NCBI RefSeq assembly: GCF_014839805.1
Contig: NC_051119.1
Span: 8,425,245-8,489,244 of the forward strand
Direction: 5' to 3'
DNA length: 64,000 bases
Source of the DNA: Manduca sexta
Taxonomy: Eukaryota; Arthropoda; Insecta; Lepidoptera; Sphingidae
Below the pieces are notes generated by a model. The model worked only from the letters and a program-made list of their open reading frames with translations. It was not told the origin of the DNA and did no database searches. Numbering within the stretch: position 1 is the first letter of the stretch; the number at the start of each line of letters is the position of its first letter. Positions 36,024 through 46,710 of this stretch are shown in pieces. The position numbers and the translations under genes are program-made.

Positions 36024-37035
36024 CTACAACACACATTACACCACTAATAAAACACTTCTGAACACGACGATGGAACAAAATTAAAACTAATATTGCTGTA
36101 TCTAAAACAAGCACGTAGTGAAGTTATCTCGTTACATATTTCTTACACCTTACATAAAGTGACGTTACATTTTCCATTCATTGATATGTTAATGAATATT
36201 TATCACTAAAGTACCATTGAATGATTGAATAAAACCTGTTGCGGACAATGAGCCGGCCTCGGTGACCTGACTACCTGACCCTATATGTAAATAATTGTAG
36301 CTGATGTAATTTGTTATTTTTCTTTGTATTTTTTTATAAATTTTTATGATTGTATAGAATTAAGTTAAATGTATAATCATGCACCCGTGGCGGTGAGTAA
36401 GCGCGGCCCGCGGGTGATCCCCGCGTCGCCACGCATGCCCTACAGCACGCGCGCGCCGCTGTCTGTGATTGGCGCAGGCTAAGCGCGTACGAACTCTCAG
36501 CCATCGCGCACGGTGCCGGCATAGAATTGCATGTACATGAGGGCCACTGAGGCAATTATACTCAGCAACTTAGCAAGCTCAGCAAAAATTCAGAAAACTC
36601 AGTGACTCTCAGTAACCAACTCAAAGGAAGAAAGTATATCTATTGTGAACTACTGTACAAGAAATTATTGTGAATATATTAGGAACTACTGTATGAAAAA
36701 TTGGAAACAAGAAAATATACGAAATTTTATGGAAAAAGTCGATCCCTGAAGGAAAGACGCCCCTTACAAAACTCTTCATCATTCACCACATACTACAAAA
36801 TGAATTAAATTATATGTAAAAAAAATACGTGCAAACAGGCAATGTTATCGCTAAAACACGATCCTTTTCAGACAACCAAAAATTATAAGAAGAAACTCAA
36901 TATAAAAACTAAAGAAAACGATGGATACCCGAGATTTTTTAAAACTTTAATCATTAAGGTCAAAAAGACACTATAATATGAAATTAATACAATTTTTAAT
37001 TAATTATTAATATTATTAACAAACGAATATGGTAC

Positions 37036-37178
37036 CAAGTAATCCAATATGGAGAAGCCCAATCCCCTGTCCTCTTTCAGGAGCTGTATGTATTCCACCT
37101 CGTCGCTCCACATCGCGAGTCCGCTCAGCGGTTCCAACGACCGCGACTTGTTCCTCTCTAACTCGTCCGAGCAAAATT
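37036..37178 (-). CDS. MPDZ: MPDZ-like exon: linker and first strands of PDZ5
   Basis: 143 bp, phase 1 in, phase 0 out (acceptor tgattgcag/AATTTT, donor GATTACTTG/gtacca). It encodes a charged linker, then SLEPLSGLAMW, then VEYIQLLKEDRGLGFSILDY and L. LEPL..LAMW followed by I.L.K...GLGFSILDY is almost exactly the mammalian sequence entering PDZ5, which makes this the best single anchor for orthology. RGLGFSI is a canonical GLGF loop. Confidence 0.93.
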
Positions 37179-37821
37179 CTGCAATCAGATAAATTATGCA
37201 ATCATCATCACCAGTATATATATGTTCAGCAAATGATCATCATTAGAAAGTCCATCACTGGACATATGCCTGGCCTAACGATTTACAGACAATTATATCG
37301 TGAACTTAAAAGTTAAAATACATGGGGCAGAAGAAAGGAAATATCATACAAATGATAAAAACTCAAATTGTAGACTAGCTTTTGCTCGAGTATTCACCCG
37401 AGTATTCGCGAGACTTTTATTCTAGATCTTTCCGGGATATAATATAACTTGTATTGTAAGTTAGATTTCTAACAATACATTGGTGAAAACTGCATTTAAT
37501 TCCATACAGTAGTTTTTGCGTGATGCGTGTACAAACATACATACAGACAAACTTTTAAAAAGCTTTATTAGTTTCTGATGCTGTTGTCTTGCGCTTATAT
37601 TAGTTTTCTTAAATATCTATAATGCACAGACATCGGCCTGTCAAAATTGTATTATATATAGACTACAGCGTTGTTTGTATTTACGCTCCTTTTTATCCCG
37701 GATAAATACTTTCACTCGGGACAAACTTTTTGACACACACGGAGCCGCAAACAATAGCTAGTCATAAAGAAATCTACACTATTAGAAACAATATCATGAG
37801 AATAGTGTTCAAACTGCTTAC

Positions 37822-37954
37822 CATCATGATCGTGTCCAGCCGACATGACGGTGTTGGTGCTGCAGAGCGACGCCACCGAGCTCTCCGACTTGGCCTTGAT
37901 CAGTCTCTGTGGCGGACTCAGCAGGTCCTGCAGGCTGCCGCCCAGGATGCTGTT
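37822..37954 (-). CDS. MPDZ: MPDZ-like exon: serine-rich linker between PDZ4 and PDZ5
   Basis: 133 bp, phase 0 in, phase 1 out (acceptor gattccag/AACAGC, donor CATGATG/gtaagc). It encodes NSILGGSLQDLLSPPQRLIK, then AKSESSVASLCSTNTVMSAG and HDHD. It is rich in Ser/Thr and looks disordered. AKSESSVAS has acidic-neighbour serines that could be phosphorylated (inference). No domain is recognised. The codons run in phase into the next exon, where the split codon gives Glu. Confidence 0.83.
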
Positions 37955-38400
37955 CTGGAATCACACACCTTCGTTATGCTTTTGTAATTTTAAAATGGAA
38001 AATATAATACTTTTAGGACACATGATGCCATTTGGGAATTTAGGTGGATTTACTAAGGATTTTAAATAGAAAGGAAATGAACAAAGAGGTCAAATTAGTA
38101 CTAGATTTAGACTTAGATCCTTTAGGAGAAAAAATGTAATTTAAATAGCCAGTAGAGATTGTGGTTCTCTAGAAATTCTAGTATCAAGTATAGCTAGGTT
38201 AAGGGTAGCTTTGCAAAAATAATTTCACTGTTTTATAGAAAATCTCTTTAAAGTAATATATATTTGTACAAGCCCAGAAATTGTTCTAAATTTACGGCAC
38301 CACACTTATAGACGTGTTTGTCCATTTTCTACATATATGGCACCAGCCTTATAGATATTGTTTGTCCAGGGGGATGTAGATGTCAGTAGGTGGGTCGTAC

Positions 38401-38559
38401 CCTGGCGAGGCGGTCGCGGTGCAGCTGGTGGTGCGGCGCGTGCGGCGCGTGCGGCGGGCGGTGCGTGCGCACGCACACGAGCAGCACGGGCGACGTGACG
38501 GCGCGCAGGCGCGACACCACCTCCACGTGGTGCGCGCCCAGCACCCGCCAGCCGTTCAC
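38401..38559 (-). CDS. MPDZ: MPDZ-like exon: end of PDZ4 plus His/Pro tail
   Basis: 53 codons, phase 0 in and out (acceptor gtgcgcag/GTGAAC, donor GCCAGG/gtacga). It encodes VNGWRVLGAHHVEVVSRLRA, then VTSPVLLVCVRTHR, giving beta-E, helix alpha-B and beta-F; the mammalian match is VNGI.LLGENHQDVV..L. The alpha-B1 residue is His, as in class I PDZ domains that bind S/T-x-hydrophobic tails. After the fold comes an odd basic low-complexity tail PPHAPHAPHHQLHRDRLAR. The exon is very GC-rich compared with the flanking introns. Confidence 0.9.
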
Positions 38560-38579
38560 CTGCGCACAACATATATGTA

Positions 38580-38720
38580 CTGCGTACTACATCTGGCGTG
38601 CCCAACACTCACTGTGTTCCACTCAACTGTACTGCAATCCGTACACATCACTTTAGTATGGTTTCAGCATTGACAGCATGTGCTTATGTACAGAGAGGCG
38701 CTCATAATATAAGAACTTGA
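38580..38720 (+). repeat. Dispersed repeat, copy A
   Basis: It includes gcaatccgtacacatcactt, tagtatggtttcagcattga and ataagaacttgagtctaaat. The reverse complement of 57350-57500 shows the same words in the same order with moderate divergence, so this is a two-copy dispersed element in opposite orientations in the window. Confidence 0.7.
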
Positions 38721-39115
38721 GTCTAAATGTAAGCCTTGATATGAATAAAAGTTGTTTTAGGAACTTTTACAGCTGTAAAAGCTTTTCATACAGACGAAGC
38801 CACTAGCAACATTTAGAAATTTATTATTCAAATAATATTGAAATATTTTCATTGATGACTGCATGAAAACTATTCTCACAGTTGCTTTGAATGTAAAGGT
38901 GTGTCCACCATGGCAATATATGGAGCTAAAATGTATTTGAAACTGCACTCATTGTACGTAAAATATAAAAAATTACTATATAATAGCCAAGAGTTGCATC
39001 CAGAATTTGTGACTTCATAATAGGCAAGAAGCAAGGCCAGAACTTTAAGTTTTTATTACATGGGCAGTAGTTATCAATTAATGTAACTACTGATCTGGCC
39101 TGATATCGCAGTTAC

Positions 39116-39286
39116 CTCTAGCAGTTCATCTCCGACCCGATGCACGCCGAGCCTGGCCACGGGTCCGTGCGGTGCTATGGCCCGGATATAATGGCGAGCT
39201 TGGACCTCCTTCCCTCCCACCACTCTCACAGTACCCTCCAACGATATTCCAAGCCCGCTCTCCTTGTCTTTCATTATTGTCCCCAC
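39116..39286 (-). CDS. MPDZ: MPDZ-like exon: first half of PDZ4
   Basis: 57 codons, phase 0 in and out (acceptor atttacag/GTGGGG, donor CTAGAG/gtaact). It encodes VGTIMKDKESGLGISLEGTV, an insect insert RVVGGKEVQA, then RHYIRAIAPHGPVARLGVHR and VGDELLE. SGLGISLE is the carboxylate-binding loop, HYIRAIAPHGPVAR is beta-C to alpha-A, and VGDELLEV is beta-D. Mammalian PDZ4 reads SGLGISLEATVG.HFIRSVLPEGPV, so the assignment is firm. The ten-residue insert lies in the beta-B/beta-C loop. Confidence 0.92.
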
Positions 39287-39773
39287 CTGTAAATATGTTT
39301 AGTTGTAAACATAGTAAGAATAGAAGTAGGTCACTTGATAGAAAGGTGAATGGTGAATATCCATAGTATTTATCTCCTAATAATAAATAAAGCTAGGATT
39401 TATAAGTCAGTATGTCAAACTACATTGCTATGAGAAGCCATAGTTACTTTTTAGGTCTTATTACCTATACTACACTTATACTACTATTATGGAAAATGCA
39501 GTATCTAAACATTTCATTTTCATAATAAGATCCCGTCAACATCTTCAGAATCCAAACTTATTTCATCTCTATGAACATTGCCTAAAAGCGCAATTTCTAG
39601 TAATATAAACTTTAAATTGGATCGTTTTAAATTTTCATAGCCCAAAATCCTATGAATTTTTTTCTCAAAATATAATTGAAGGCTAAAGAATTAGACGTTA
39701 GAGACTTAAAATTTTAGCATTATATCCTAAAATTCTTCTGTAAGAACAACAGACATCCTAAAATCCAACTCAC

Positions 39774-39977
39774 AATAATATCATATTTATAGTTGTGTCC
39801 GGGCCAGTCGTGCTCGTCCCGCAGGATCTCCCGCCACTTGTCCTGGATGCGCCGGTACTCGCCCGCGTCCTCCCTCCCGATCACGATCTCCGCCTCCTCG
39901 GAGGGAGAGTTCGGAGAGGGAAGGTGGGGCTGTGCCTCCGATTCCGGCTCCACTTCTATTACCGTTGATTCATCGTA
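39774..39977 (-). CDS. MPDZ: MPDZ-like exon: linker and first strand of PDZ4
   Basis: 68 codons, phase 0 in and out (acceptor ctccacag/TACGAT, donor GATATTATT/gtgagt). It starts acidic (YDESTVIEVEPESEAQP), has a Ser/Pro patch and an EEAEIVIGRED stretch, then a helix with IQDKWREILRDE, and ends NYKYDII. The KW..I....Y.I order matches the mammalian linker just before PDZ4 (TKWQRIMG.NYEIVV). The last residues YDII are beta-A of PDZ4. Confidence 0.88.
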
Positions 39978-40289
39978 CTGTGGAGATAAAATTATTTGAA
40001 TTTCTTAAATATATCTTGTATTGCTAAGAGGTAGGCAGGGACTTTAGATTTCCATTTTATTGCTTTCACTCATGTACTAATGCATTTCCATCAACATAGG
40101 TACTCTTGACCTAACATTTAAATAAGAATAATGGTTTTTAAATGCGTTATCACCCTAAATATTTTATTTAACAACGTAATTCATGAATTTAATTTGTTCA
40201 GTATAATTACAATCCATAGTACTTTTTCGCTTTATTGACTAACTTAGATATTTTTATCGTTCTGTAAATCAAATTCCTGTCAGGTGCAA

Positions 40290-40400
40290 TGAAATGAAAT
40301 AATTAATTTGAACTTCTAGAATGTTATACATTATTTAGATTCCATCAATATTAACTCCACCACCGATTCGTGGCAGTTCTCACCAGAGAGGAACGGGCAA
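40290..40400. repeat. Dispersed repeat also present at 62465-62560
   Basis: Both copies share gaaatgaaat, then aatgttatacattatttaga and ccgtcaatattaact or ccatcaatattaact. They end near ccaccagttcgga or ccaccgattcgtg. The element type is unknown. Confidence 0.65.
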
Positions 40401-40503
40401 GAAACTCTGGTGTTGCTCTGTACAGATCAGTTAATAGTATAGACTACACAGTACTGATACTGTGTGTGAGAGTACGGTCGCAGCTCGAGACAGCAGTACT
40501 GAC

Positions 40504-40642
40504 CACGCTGAAGCTGTACTTGGCGAGCGAGGTGACGGAGGGGCTGGGCGGCGCGGCGGGCGCGGCGGGTGCGGCGGGCGCGCGCCCCGCCTGCGCCGCC
40601 AGCGCCCGCTGCAGCCGCTCGAACCCCGCGCCGCGCAGGTAC
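40504..40642 (-). CDS. MPDZ: MPDZ-like exon: alanine/proline-rich linker between PDZ3 and PDZ4
   Basis: 139 bp, phase 2 in, phase 0 out (acceptor cccgtgcag/GTACCT, donor AGCGTG/gtcagt). It encodes YLRGAGFERLQRALAAQAGR, a helix-prone segment, then a run of APAAPAAPAAPPSPS and a hydrophobic end LAKYSFSV. The nucleotide sequence is extremely GC-rich and made of GCG/CCC-type codons, unlike the AT-rich introns on both sides. No domain is seen. In mammals the matching region also begins with a short amphipathic stretch. Confidence 0.82.
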
Positions 40643-40933
40643 CTGCACGGGCAACAATAGCCAACCCATTACCTACATGACCACAACCTGCTACCCCTGA
40701 AGTATGACAAAATGTGGGTAAGTAGGCAAGAACGCAATCAGTACACCAGTGTTTCACCGAGCTTAAGGTATTTTTTGTATGGGCACCCGATGGAAGTGGA
40801 ATTGAGTAATTCTATATAGTTAGGGTATAATTATGTTTTCATTAATGTAAAAAATGCTAGCAGCCAGTACTACACGACAATATGTCTAGTTATAATACCT
40901 GCGATATTAAACACATCAATCCAGAGATCCTAC

Positions 40934-41028
40934 CTTAGCGCTTTGAGCCTCACAATAGGTCCTTTCGCATCCCGCAGCAGAGCCACGGCCCTGTGGTTAG
41001 TCACGCCATGCAACGATACGCCATCCAC
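40934..41028 (-). CDS. MPDZ: MPDZ-like exon: end of PDZ3
   Basis: 95 bp, phase 0 in, phase 2 out (acceptor aatattccag/GTGGAT, donor CTAAG/gtagga). It encodes VDGVSLHGVTNHRAVALLRD, then AKGPIVRLKALR. This supplies beta-E, helix alpha-B (TNHRAVALLRDA) and beta-F, completing PDZ3. Mammalian MPDZ has the parallel VDGTNLQGFTNQQAVEVLR. By alignment the alpha-B1 residue is Asn rather than His, so strict class I ligand choice is not expected (inference). Confidence 0.9.
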
Positions 41029-42997
41029 CTGGAATATTGATAAAAAAAGTGGATAAGTATATTCAATGTAAATTATTTGTACACCAGTCAACGTTGTGGT
41101 TATAATTTTTTTTCAATACTTTAGTAAGTTGTAAAAACAATTATTACTATTCTAAATAAAAATATCTGGTTAAATGTTTCACAAGGAATACTACTAGTAA
41201 TATAAGTGACCTAATTAATTTCGAATGACGCGACGATTATGTAACTTATAAGCAGAAAAAACAGCATCCAAGCTGATGAATTTAAAAAAATACATCAAAA
41301 TAAAATCCGATTTCGTTTACTTGGACGACACAATTCTTCCAGTTATTTTAGTTAAACCAAACTACTAAAGCGATTTTGAAAAAAAAAACCTTGGAACCAA
41401 TCTGAATGTATATTCTTTCAAACAAAAAAAAATAATTTTCTAAATCGGCACATTCATGACTGTGTGAGTTCTGAGATAACGAAACTTAAAAAAAAAAAGA
41501 AAAATACAATTAGTACTAAGTACCCCCCTTTTTTCTTTACGTCGGTTAACAAGACATATGCACCGCACTCGCCACCTTGAGGAAACGGACATCTCTTATT
41601 ACCGCCTTATATACTTCAAACCTCAACATACGCACATATCTAGCGGCTATAAACAAAAGTCTTGACACTGACCCATACAACTAGCTCGAAGGTTCCTTCT
41701 AATCAATGCGCGTTTGCCGCAGTCGTTAGCGCTTTCACAGTTCATACCAGTCTAAAGATCAAGTGGACACTTCTAAACGGAGCGAGGCGTCACATCTCTG
41801 ACCTAGTTCTGTTAGACTATGTTGACAGACAGCTTTGTTTAGCAATTAGGGTTGAATTGTATCCGCTTGGTAATTGTATCGTGACGTAATGAGGAACATT
41901 TCACAACGATACATGTTGGGGTATATTCCTTATCATGTTAAAAATTGAATGAATTATAGTTATCTTCTACTATAATTATTATAAGCTGTACATATTTTAG
42001 TTTACAATTAATACTATTTATATGTATATGTGCTTGTAATAGGTACGTAGGACACAATTATTATGAAAGCACAGTTACTAAATATTCATAGCAATAGTAA
42101 TATCTTGTATATCACTTAATCTTGCACATCTCTCATTATATAGATCTGCTGGATTAAGTGTTACGGGTTTTGGCAATTTACCATCAGGCGACACTTGCTA
42201 ACCAAAAAGCCTGCCGGGCAATAAAAAACCAAATTTAAAAATTGTGACATTACCATAATGTAGTTCAAAGTATTAATTATAATAATCTTAAAGTGTAAAA
42301 ATGCCTACAAAGGACTAAGCACTAAATAAATTAGTGAATAGAATTAAAATCTTAAGCCGTCACCTTTGAAAATACGTAGGCAACTATTAAAATGTACTAT
42401 TTAAATGTATGTCGTATTATTTATATTAGCTGTTGTATTTGCTCATCGCAACAGATTTCTTTAATGCACCTACCATGATAATCTCTGCTCCACCCTAAGG
42501 TTGACTGGGAAAGAATGCCTACGGCATTAAGTCCGTCCATGTACAATTTTGTATATAAAGTGCAAATAAATAAATAAAATGAACTCGGATGCAAGTTCCA
42601 GCCGTAATACTAACGAAACTCAAATTTAAATGTATATTTATAAACACCCTAAGCAACAGTACCAAAACAAACACTTTAATATTCAAATTGTGGAAATGAG
42701 CGTGGCATAGACAATCTGCCCTATCTGTGCAGTGGGTCGTCAACTTTTGTTTATTTTCCGACTGTAGCGAGTACAATAAACCTCGACAATGGCGCCGTAA
42801 ATTCATAATTAACCCCCGCCCCTGACGTCAGGGCGAGCGTCAGAAAAACTCTTCATTACTGTGATTAATATTGTAGGAAATTAACTTTAGATTGAGGACT
42901 CACGTTTAATATTTGAAGGACTGGACTGCATTATGCTTTAATTTACAAGGTATTGGATTATGGGAAAGATTATTGAGCGCAAATACTGACGGAAAAA

Positions 42998-43240
42998 TAC
43001 TAATATTATAAATTAAAGATTATGAGGATGGATGTATGTTTGTTCCTCTTTCACGAAAAAACTACTGAACGGATTTGGATAAAACTTTACAGTAATATTA
43101 TTTATAAGTACATCAGAATAACACATAGGCTACAATTTATAATAATTTTGTGTAATTTGGTCATACATATCAAGTTAGTCGGAAAAAAAATTATCCCGGA
43201 AAACTCATTCACGCGGGCGAAGCCGCGAGCAAAAGCTAGT
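42998..43240 (+). mobile_element. Non-autonomous Helitron-like repeat, copy 1
   Basis: It starts tactaatattataaattaaa, contains actactgaacggatttggat and ataacacataggctacaatt, and ends with the hairpin-forming cgcgggcgaagccgcg followed by agcaaaagctagt. The end hairpin plus CTAG(T) is typical of lepidopteran Helitron derivatives. A close copy is at 63536-63784. Confidence 0.7.
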
Positions 43241-44282
43241 AGTTAATATTTTTGTTATAAAAACCAAAGATTTAACTTTTAAACTAGCCCTGCCTCACTC
43301 GACAACAAACCAAACTATTATAACTACTGGAGGCAATATCTGAAGATTGAAAAAGTTTTTTCATAACTGCCAATATCTTACGACCTTCAGACCGCTGTAA
43401 GGGTTTTGCGATATTAATAAGGAAACTGCGTTTTTAGAAATTGTTTCTTAAATTTATTTTCAAAGATAAAATTATTGTGACACCGACGAGTCCTATCAAA
43501 ATTGGTTCAGCTGATACGGGTTTAGTCCGTACAAACACTTGGACAGCAGCAAAATATTTTAATTCACATACTTTTGGTACAGAGCTATAACATGACTACA
43601 ATTTTCTTTCACCAAAATATAATTATTCTAGTAAATAATAAAAAAAAAGTAAATTTTAATCTATTTTGCTGTCGGTACCGCATAAATATCGCACACTTCC
43701 CGAGCCTGCGCGGTTCACGTACGACTCCTTATTTATGTTACCACTACCTGCCCCGAACGCATGTATGAAATTAATTACATTAAGTAGTTACATGGATCGT
43801 AATCGTGTGGTGTTGATTAAAGTGAACATTACATTATATTACGGGAAATGTTTTAAATAATTGTTTAAGTGTAAAAATAGTCGTATTAAACTTTTTTTGG
43901 CTAATTATATTAACTGATATTTACCTCTTGGGAACGTAATGAAAACAGTAATTCTTATTTCTTGTCAAACTTACCATCTAATATAATGACGAAATTATTT
44001 GAGCGGATGTTTTTTAAAAATAAACATAGAAAGACCCATGAATCGATTTTGATCAAATTTAACATACAAGTTGATCATCCCCTAGCTTAACATAATAATA
44101 TAATTTTATTTACAAGTACTCAGTGTAACTTTTATTTGGGGAAAGGGTATTCACGCAGGTGAAGCCGTTCTTCACGGCTTATAATAACGCCTAACTTTAC
44201 CTTTATTATTCAGGGCCTCTCCCTTTTTGTTAAAGGGTTGAATCATAACCGCGCCATACCTCACTCATGATTCTTGTAAACA

Positions 44283-44456
44283 AACAATGGTGAAGGGTCC
44301 ATATCACCCGATTCCTATCGGCTTCTCCTTATGTAGAGTTTCTGTAGAATCTAATTATCATGAAAACGATTTGCAGGCTGCATTTATGCATAGTTGTACT
44401 TATATGTTGCGTCGGATTTCCTTTCGTAAACTTCACTTTTCACCACTACAAAATAA
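44283..44456. mobile_element. MITE-like repeat, copy 1 of 2
   Basis: The left end (aatggtgaagggtccatatc) and right end (cttcacttttcaccact) are roughly inverted. A related copy is at 52388-52555 (agtggcgaagggtccatatt ... caccctttgccactg). Both are about 170 bp, and the shared middle includes tatatgttg.gtcgg.tt. Confidence 0.65.
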
Positions 44457-44493
44457 AATAACTGTTTCAAATCACAAATACGCTATATTCTTA

Positions 44494-44753
44494 CCCCCTT
44501 ATTTATAGACGTTTTTTATCTAAGGACGGAGTAAAGCTGTGATAACAAGTCTGTTTCTCAGTGCTGACGGCATGGCAGTCTTCGCAGTGCGTAGATATAG
44601 GGCCGTTGTGATTGGCTAATATTGTTGTATCTCAATATTAGCCAATCACAACGGCTCTATGTCTGATTCCCAGTGGCGTTGGGCACTGAGAAACAGACTT
44701 GTTATCACAGCTTTACTCCGTCCTTAGATAAAAAACGTCTATGAATAAGGGGG
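44494..44753. mobile_element. 260-bp foldback MITE flanked by TTA
   Basis: The left arm (cccccttatttatagacg and on) is almost exactly inverted in the right arm (cgtctatgaataaggggg) for about 120 bp each, leaving only a short centre (attgttgtatctcaat). Direct TTA repeats flank it at 44491-44493 and 44754-44756, as expected for PIF/Harbinger-type target duplications. No ORF is present. Confidence 0.85.
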
Positions 44754-45029
44754 TTAGTTCGCGCCTCAACTAGTAACTAGAACGAACGTAAAATTCCGTT
44801 TCCCAGCGGTAAGTGGTGAGTGGCTCTCAAAGTACTTCGCGAAGTGTATTTCGAGCTACAAAAATGCATTCGCGAACCGCATCTAGCCTACTTTTATTGG
44901 ATTTTTGTTTTGTACATTACCAGTTGTACTGGTTGTTTCTTTTGTATAAATTTGTGAAAGTATATCTGTACTCAGTGATATTTCTTTTTATTTTAATAAA
45001 AATCGCTTTAGTTTCTAACACACACAACA

Positions 45030-45190
45030 TCACGCATTTATCCCCGAAGGCGTATGCAGAGGCACAACCAAGGCACTCACTTTTTGCCAAGTGTGTTCCG
45101 TCCCATGGTGTGATAGCGGGCGAGCCTATCGCCATGTCGAGCATAAATTCAAGACTCCGAGCTGATACTGAGCAGAAAAAGTTTCTAACA
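45030..45190 (-). mobile_element. tRNA-derived SINE fragment
   Basis: In reverse it reads ctcagtatcagctcggagtc, tcgacatggcgataggctcg and ccttcggggataaatgcgtg. This is the body and 3' end of the SINE family of 22684-22900. The tRNA head is missing. Confidence 0.7.
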
Positions 45191-45713
45191 GTATATATAA
45201 TATACCTATAGAGTTTGCAATAAACGGCTTATCTCATATCAATCTAGCCGGATTCGCTTACAAAGGGCACTGATCTAATTTGCCGCACTAAGTGTCTACT
45301 TAACCCGGTTACTTATTGATTGATCCTCCAAACATGCCTCCAGAGATGTTGTCGAATCAAGTACTCATTGTTTTATTGGAAAATTATAATAAATTCGTAT
45401 GATACACTGTAATTATATTACTTATCGCTAAAAAAAAGAAAAAAAAGCTTAGAAGTAATTTGTATAATAAAATTGTAAACTAAAGTTTAAAGAATCGATA
45501 TATTTGGTTTTTTGAACGCTTATTAGGAATACAGTAAGCATCATCTAATAACTATTTAAGACAATTTTAAGATATTTTAAGTACTCCGCTGTTATTTAGT
45601 CAAAAACACACTTAGCCAGCGGTCCGCATTAGTACCAAAATGTTATAAATATTCAGCTTAATGTCAACTAAATCAACAAGATCACGAAATAAGCAGCAAA
45701 TATGTGAACTCAC

Positions 45714-45805
45714 CTCAACAATCCTGTCGTTGACTTGTATCTGGCCGCACAGGTCCGCCGAACTACCCTCGCTGATGCTCTTCACGAATATGCCGCTCAA
45801 CTCCT
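45714..45805 (-). CDS. MPDZ: MPDZ-like exon: middle of PDZ3
   Basis: 92 bp, phase 1 in, phase 0 out (acceptor tttttccag/AGGAG, donor GTTGAG/gtgagt). It encodes EELSGIFVKSISEGSSADLC, then GQIQVNDRIVE. SGIFVKSI is beta-C, and GQIQVNDRIVEV is the alpha-A to beta-D segment, matching SGIFVKSI and GRIQIGDQI of mammalian PDZ3. The common GD pair of this segment is ND here. This small exon stands alone between two long introns (9.8 kb and 4.7 kb), so its phase match with the exons on either side is the main proof of membership. Confidence 0.9.
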
Positions 45806-46025
45806 CTGGAAAAAAATCAAGTTTTTAGGATCGCACCAGACCACGATAAATGAGACAGTTGCAGACAGAATTCCTGAATTTGTTTGTCCAATCCGGCTTG
45901 AGAAACTAGCTCAGGGTCTTCAGTTGATTTGAATTTCAAGGTTTTCCTGGATTTTACATCTGATTTTTCAACCAACAGCTTTAGTGAGATAACATTTGCA
46001 TAATTTTGAAAATGAATTTGAAATG

Positions 46026-46050
46026 AAAAGAAAGAAAGAAAGAAAGAAAG
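46026..46050. repeat. (AAAG)n microsatellite, tail of the LINE
   Basis: About six AAAG units directly follow the 3' end of the LINE in its own orientation. CTTT-type tails are usual for some non-LTR elements. Confidence 0.85.
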
Positions 46051-46710
46051 ATGTATTTATTGCTGGCATTAAAACACATAACAAAACAACAACAATACGA
46101 ACGTCTAAATATAAATAATTGTTTATGTAAGTAATATTAATTACTTACAATAGAAAATAATAATAATAAATAAATAAACAAATACCAGCAATGGCACCTC
46201 TCATTCAGCTGAATGCTGTTGTACCAGGTAAGTGGTACTGCAGCGCTGATTTTCGATGAGAGGGCCAGGAGACGTGCGGACGCATAGTCGGCTTATATAT
46301 TATACAATATTGGGATTATGCATTTATTATGTTATTTATGGCACGAGCCGAACATAACTCACAACGCTCACAACCGGGCCCGGCGGCGAGTTGCGCACAG
46401 GCTCCGGTGCGCAGCGTATATTAGTCTTAAATTCGATTGCTTAAATTCACTGTCCAAGTAGAAAACGAAACTAAAACAAAATATATATACCTAAGTAATG
46501 GTCATTGTACAATAATAAATTGTGTAACTATTAACTGTGGGGGTACAATACACGTTGAAATAATGCCACACGCCACTCATTAACAAAGTACCACTATGCA
46601 GCAATGGGATTAGTCATGGCGGCCACTATCACTGATCGTGAAACAACATCCACCTCGCCGCCCGGACGAATACGTGAAGGTAGGTAATTAACAATATAGC
46701 TGTATATTAA

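Larger units (their letters stand above)
36024..40933. other. Introns of the PDZ3-PDZ5 exon cluster
   Basis: Introns lie at 36024-37035, 37179-37821, 37955-38400, 38560-39115, 39287-39773, 39978-40503 and 40643-40933. The first holds a GC-rich block at about 36375-36520. 38580-38720 holds a repeat that recurs in inverse at 57350-57500. 40290-40400 holds a repeat also seen at 62465-62560. The rest shows nothing recognisable. Confidence 0.65.
41029..45713. other. 4.7-kb intron within PDZ3
   Basis: It holds a short RTE-like tail (about 42165-42230), a CRE-containing palindrome (42820-42833), Helitron-like repeats (42998-43240; a poorer match at 43980-44185), two MITEs (44283-44456, 44494-44753) and a SINE (45030-45190, minus). 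No exon was seen. Confidence 0.7.

Noticed and set aside
44813..45211. 132-codon plus-strand frame
   Set aside because: Its second half is antisense to a SINE and the first half is AT-rich intron; not gene-like.
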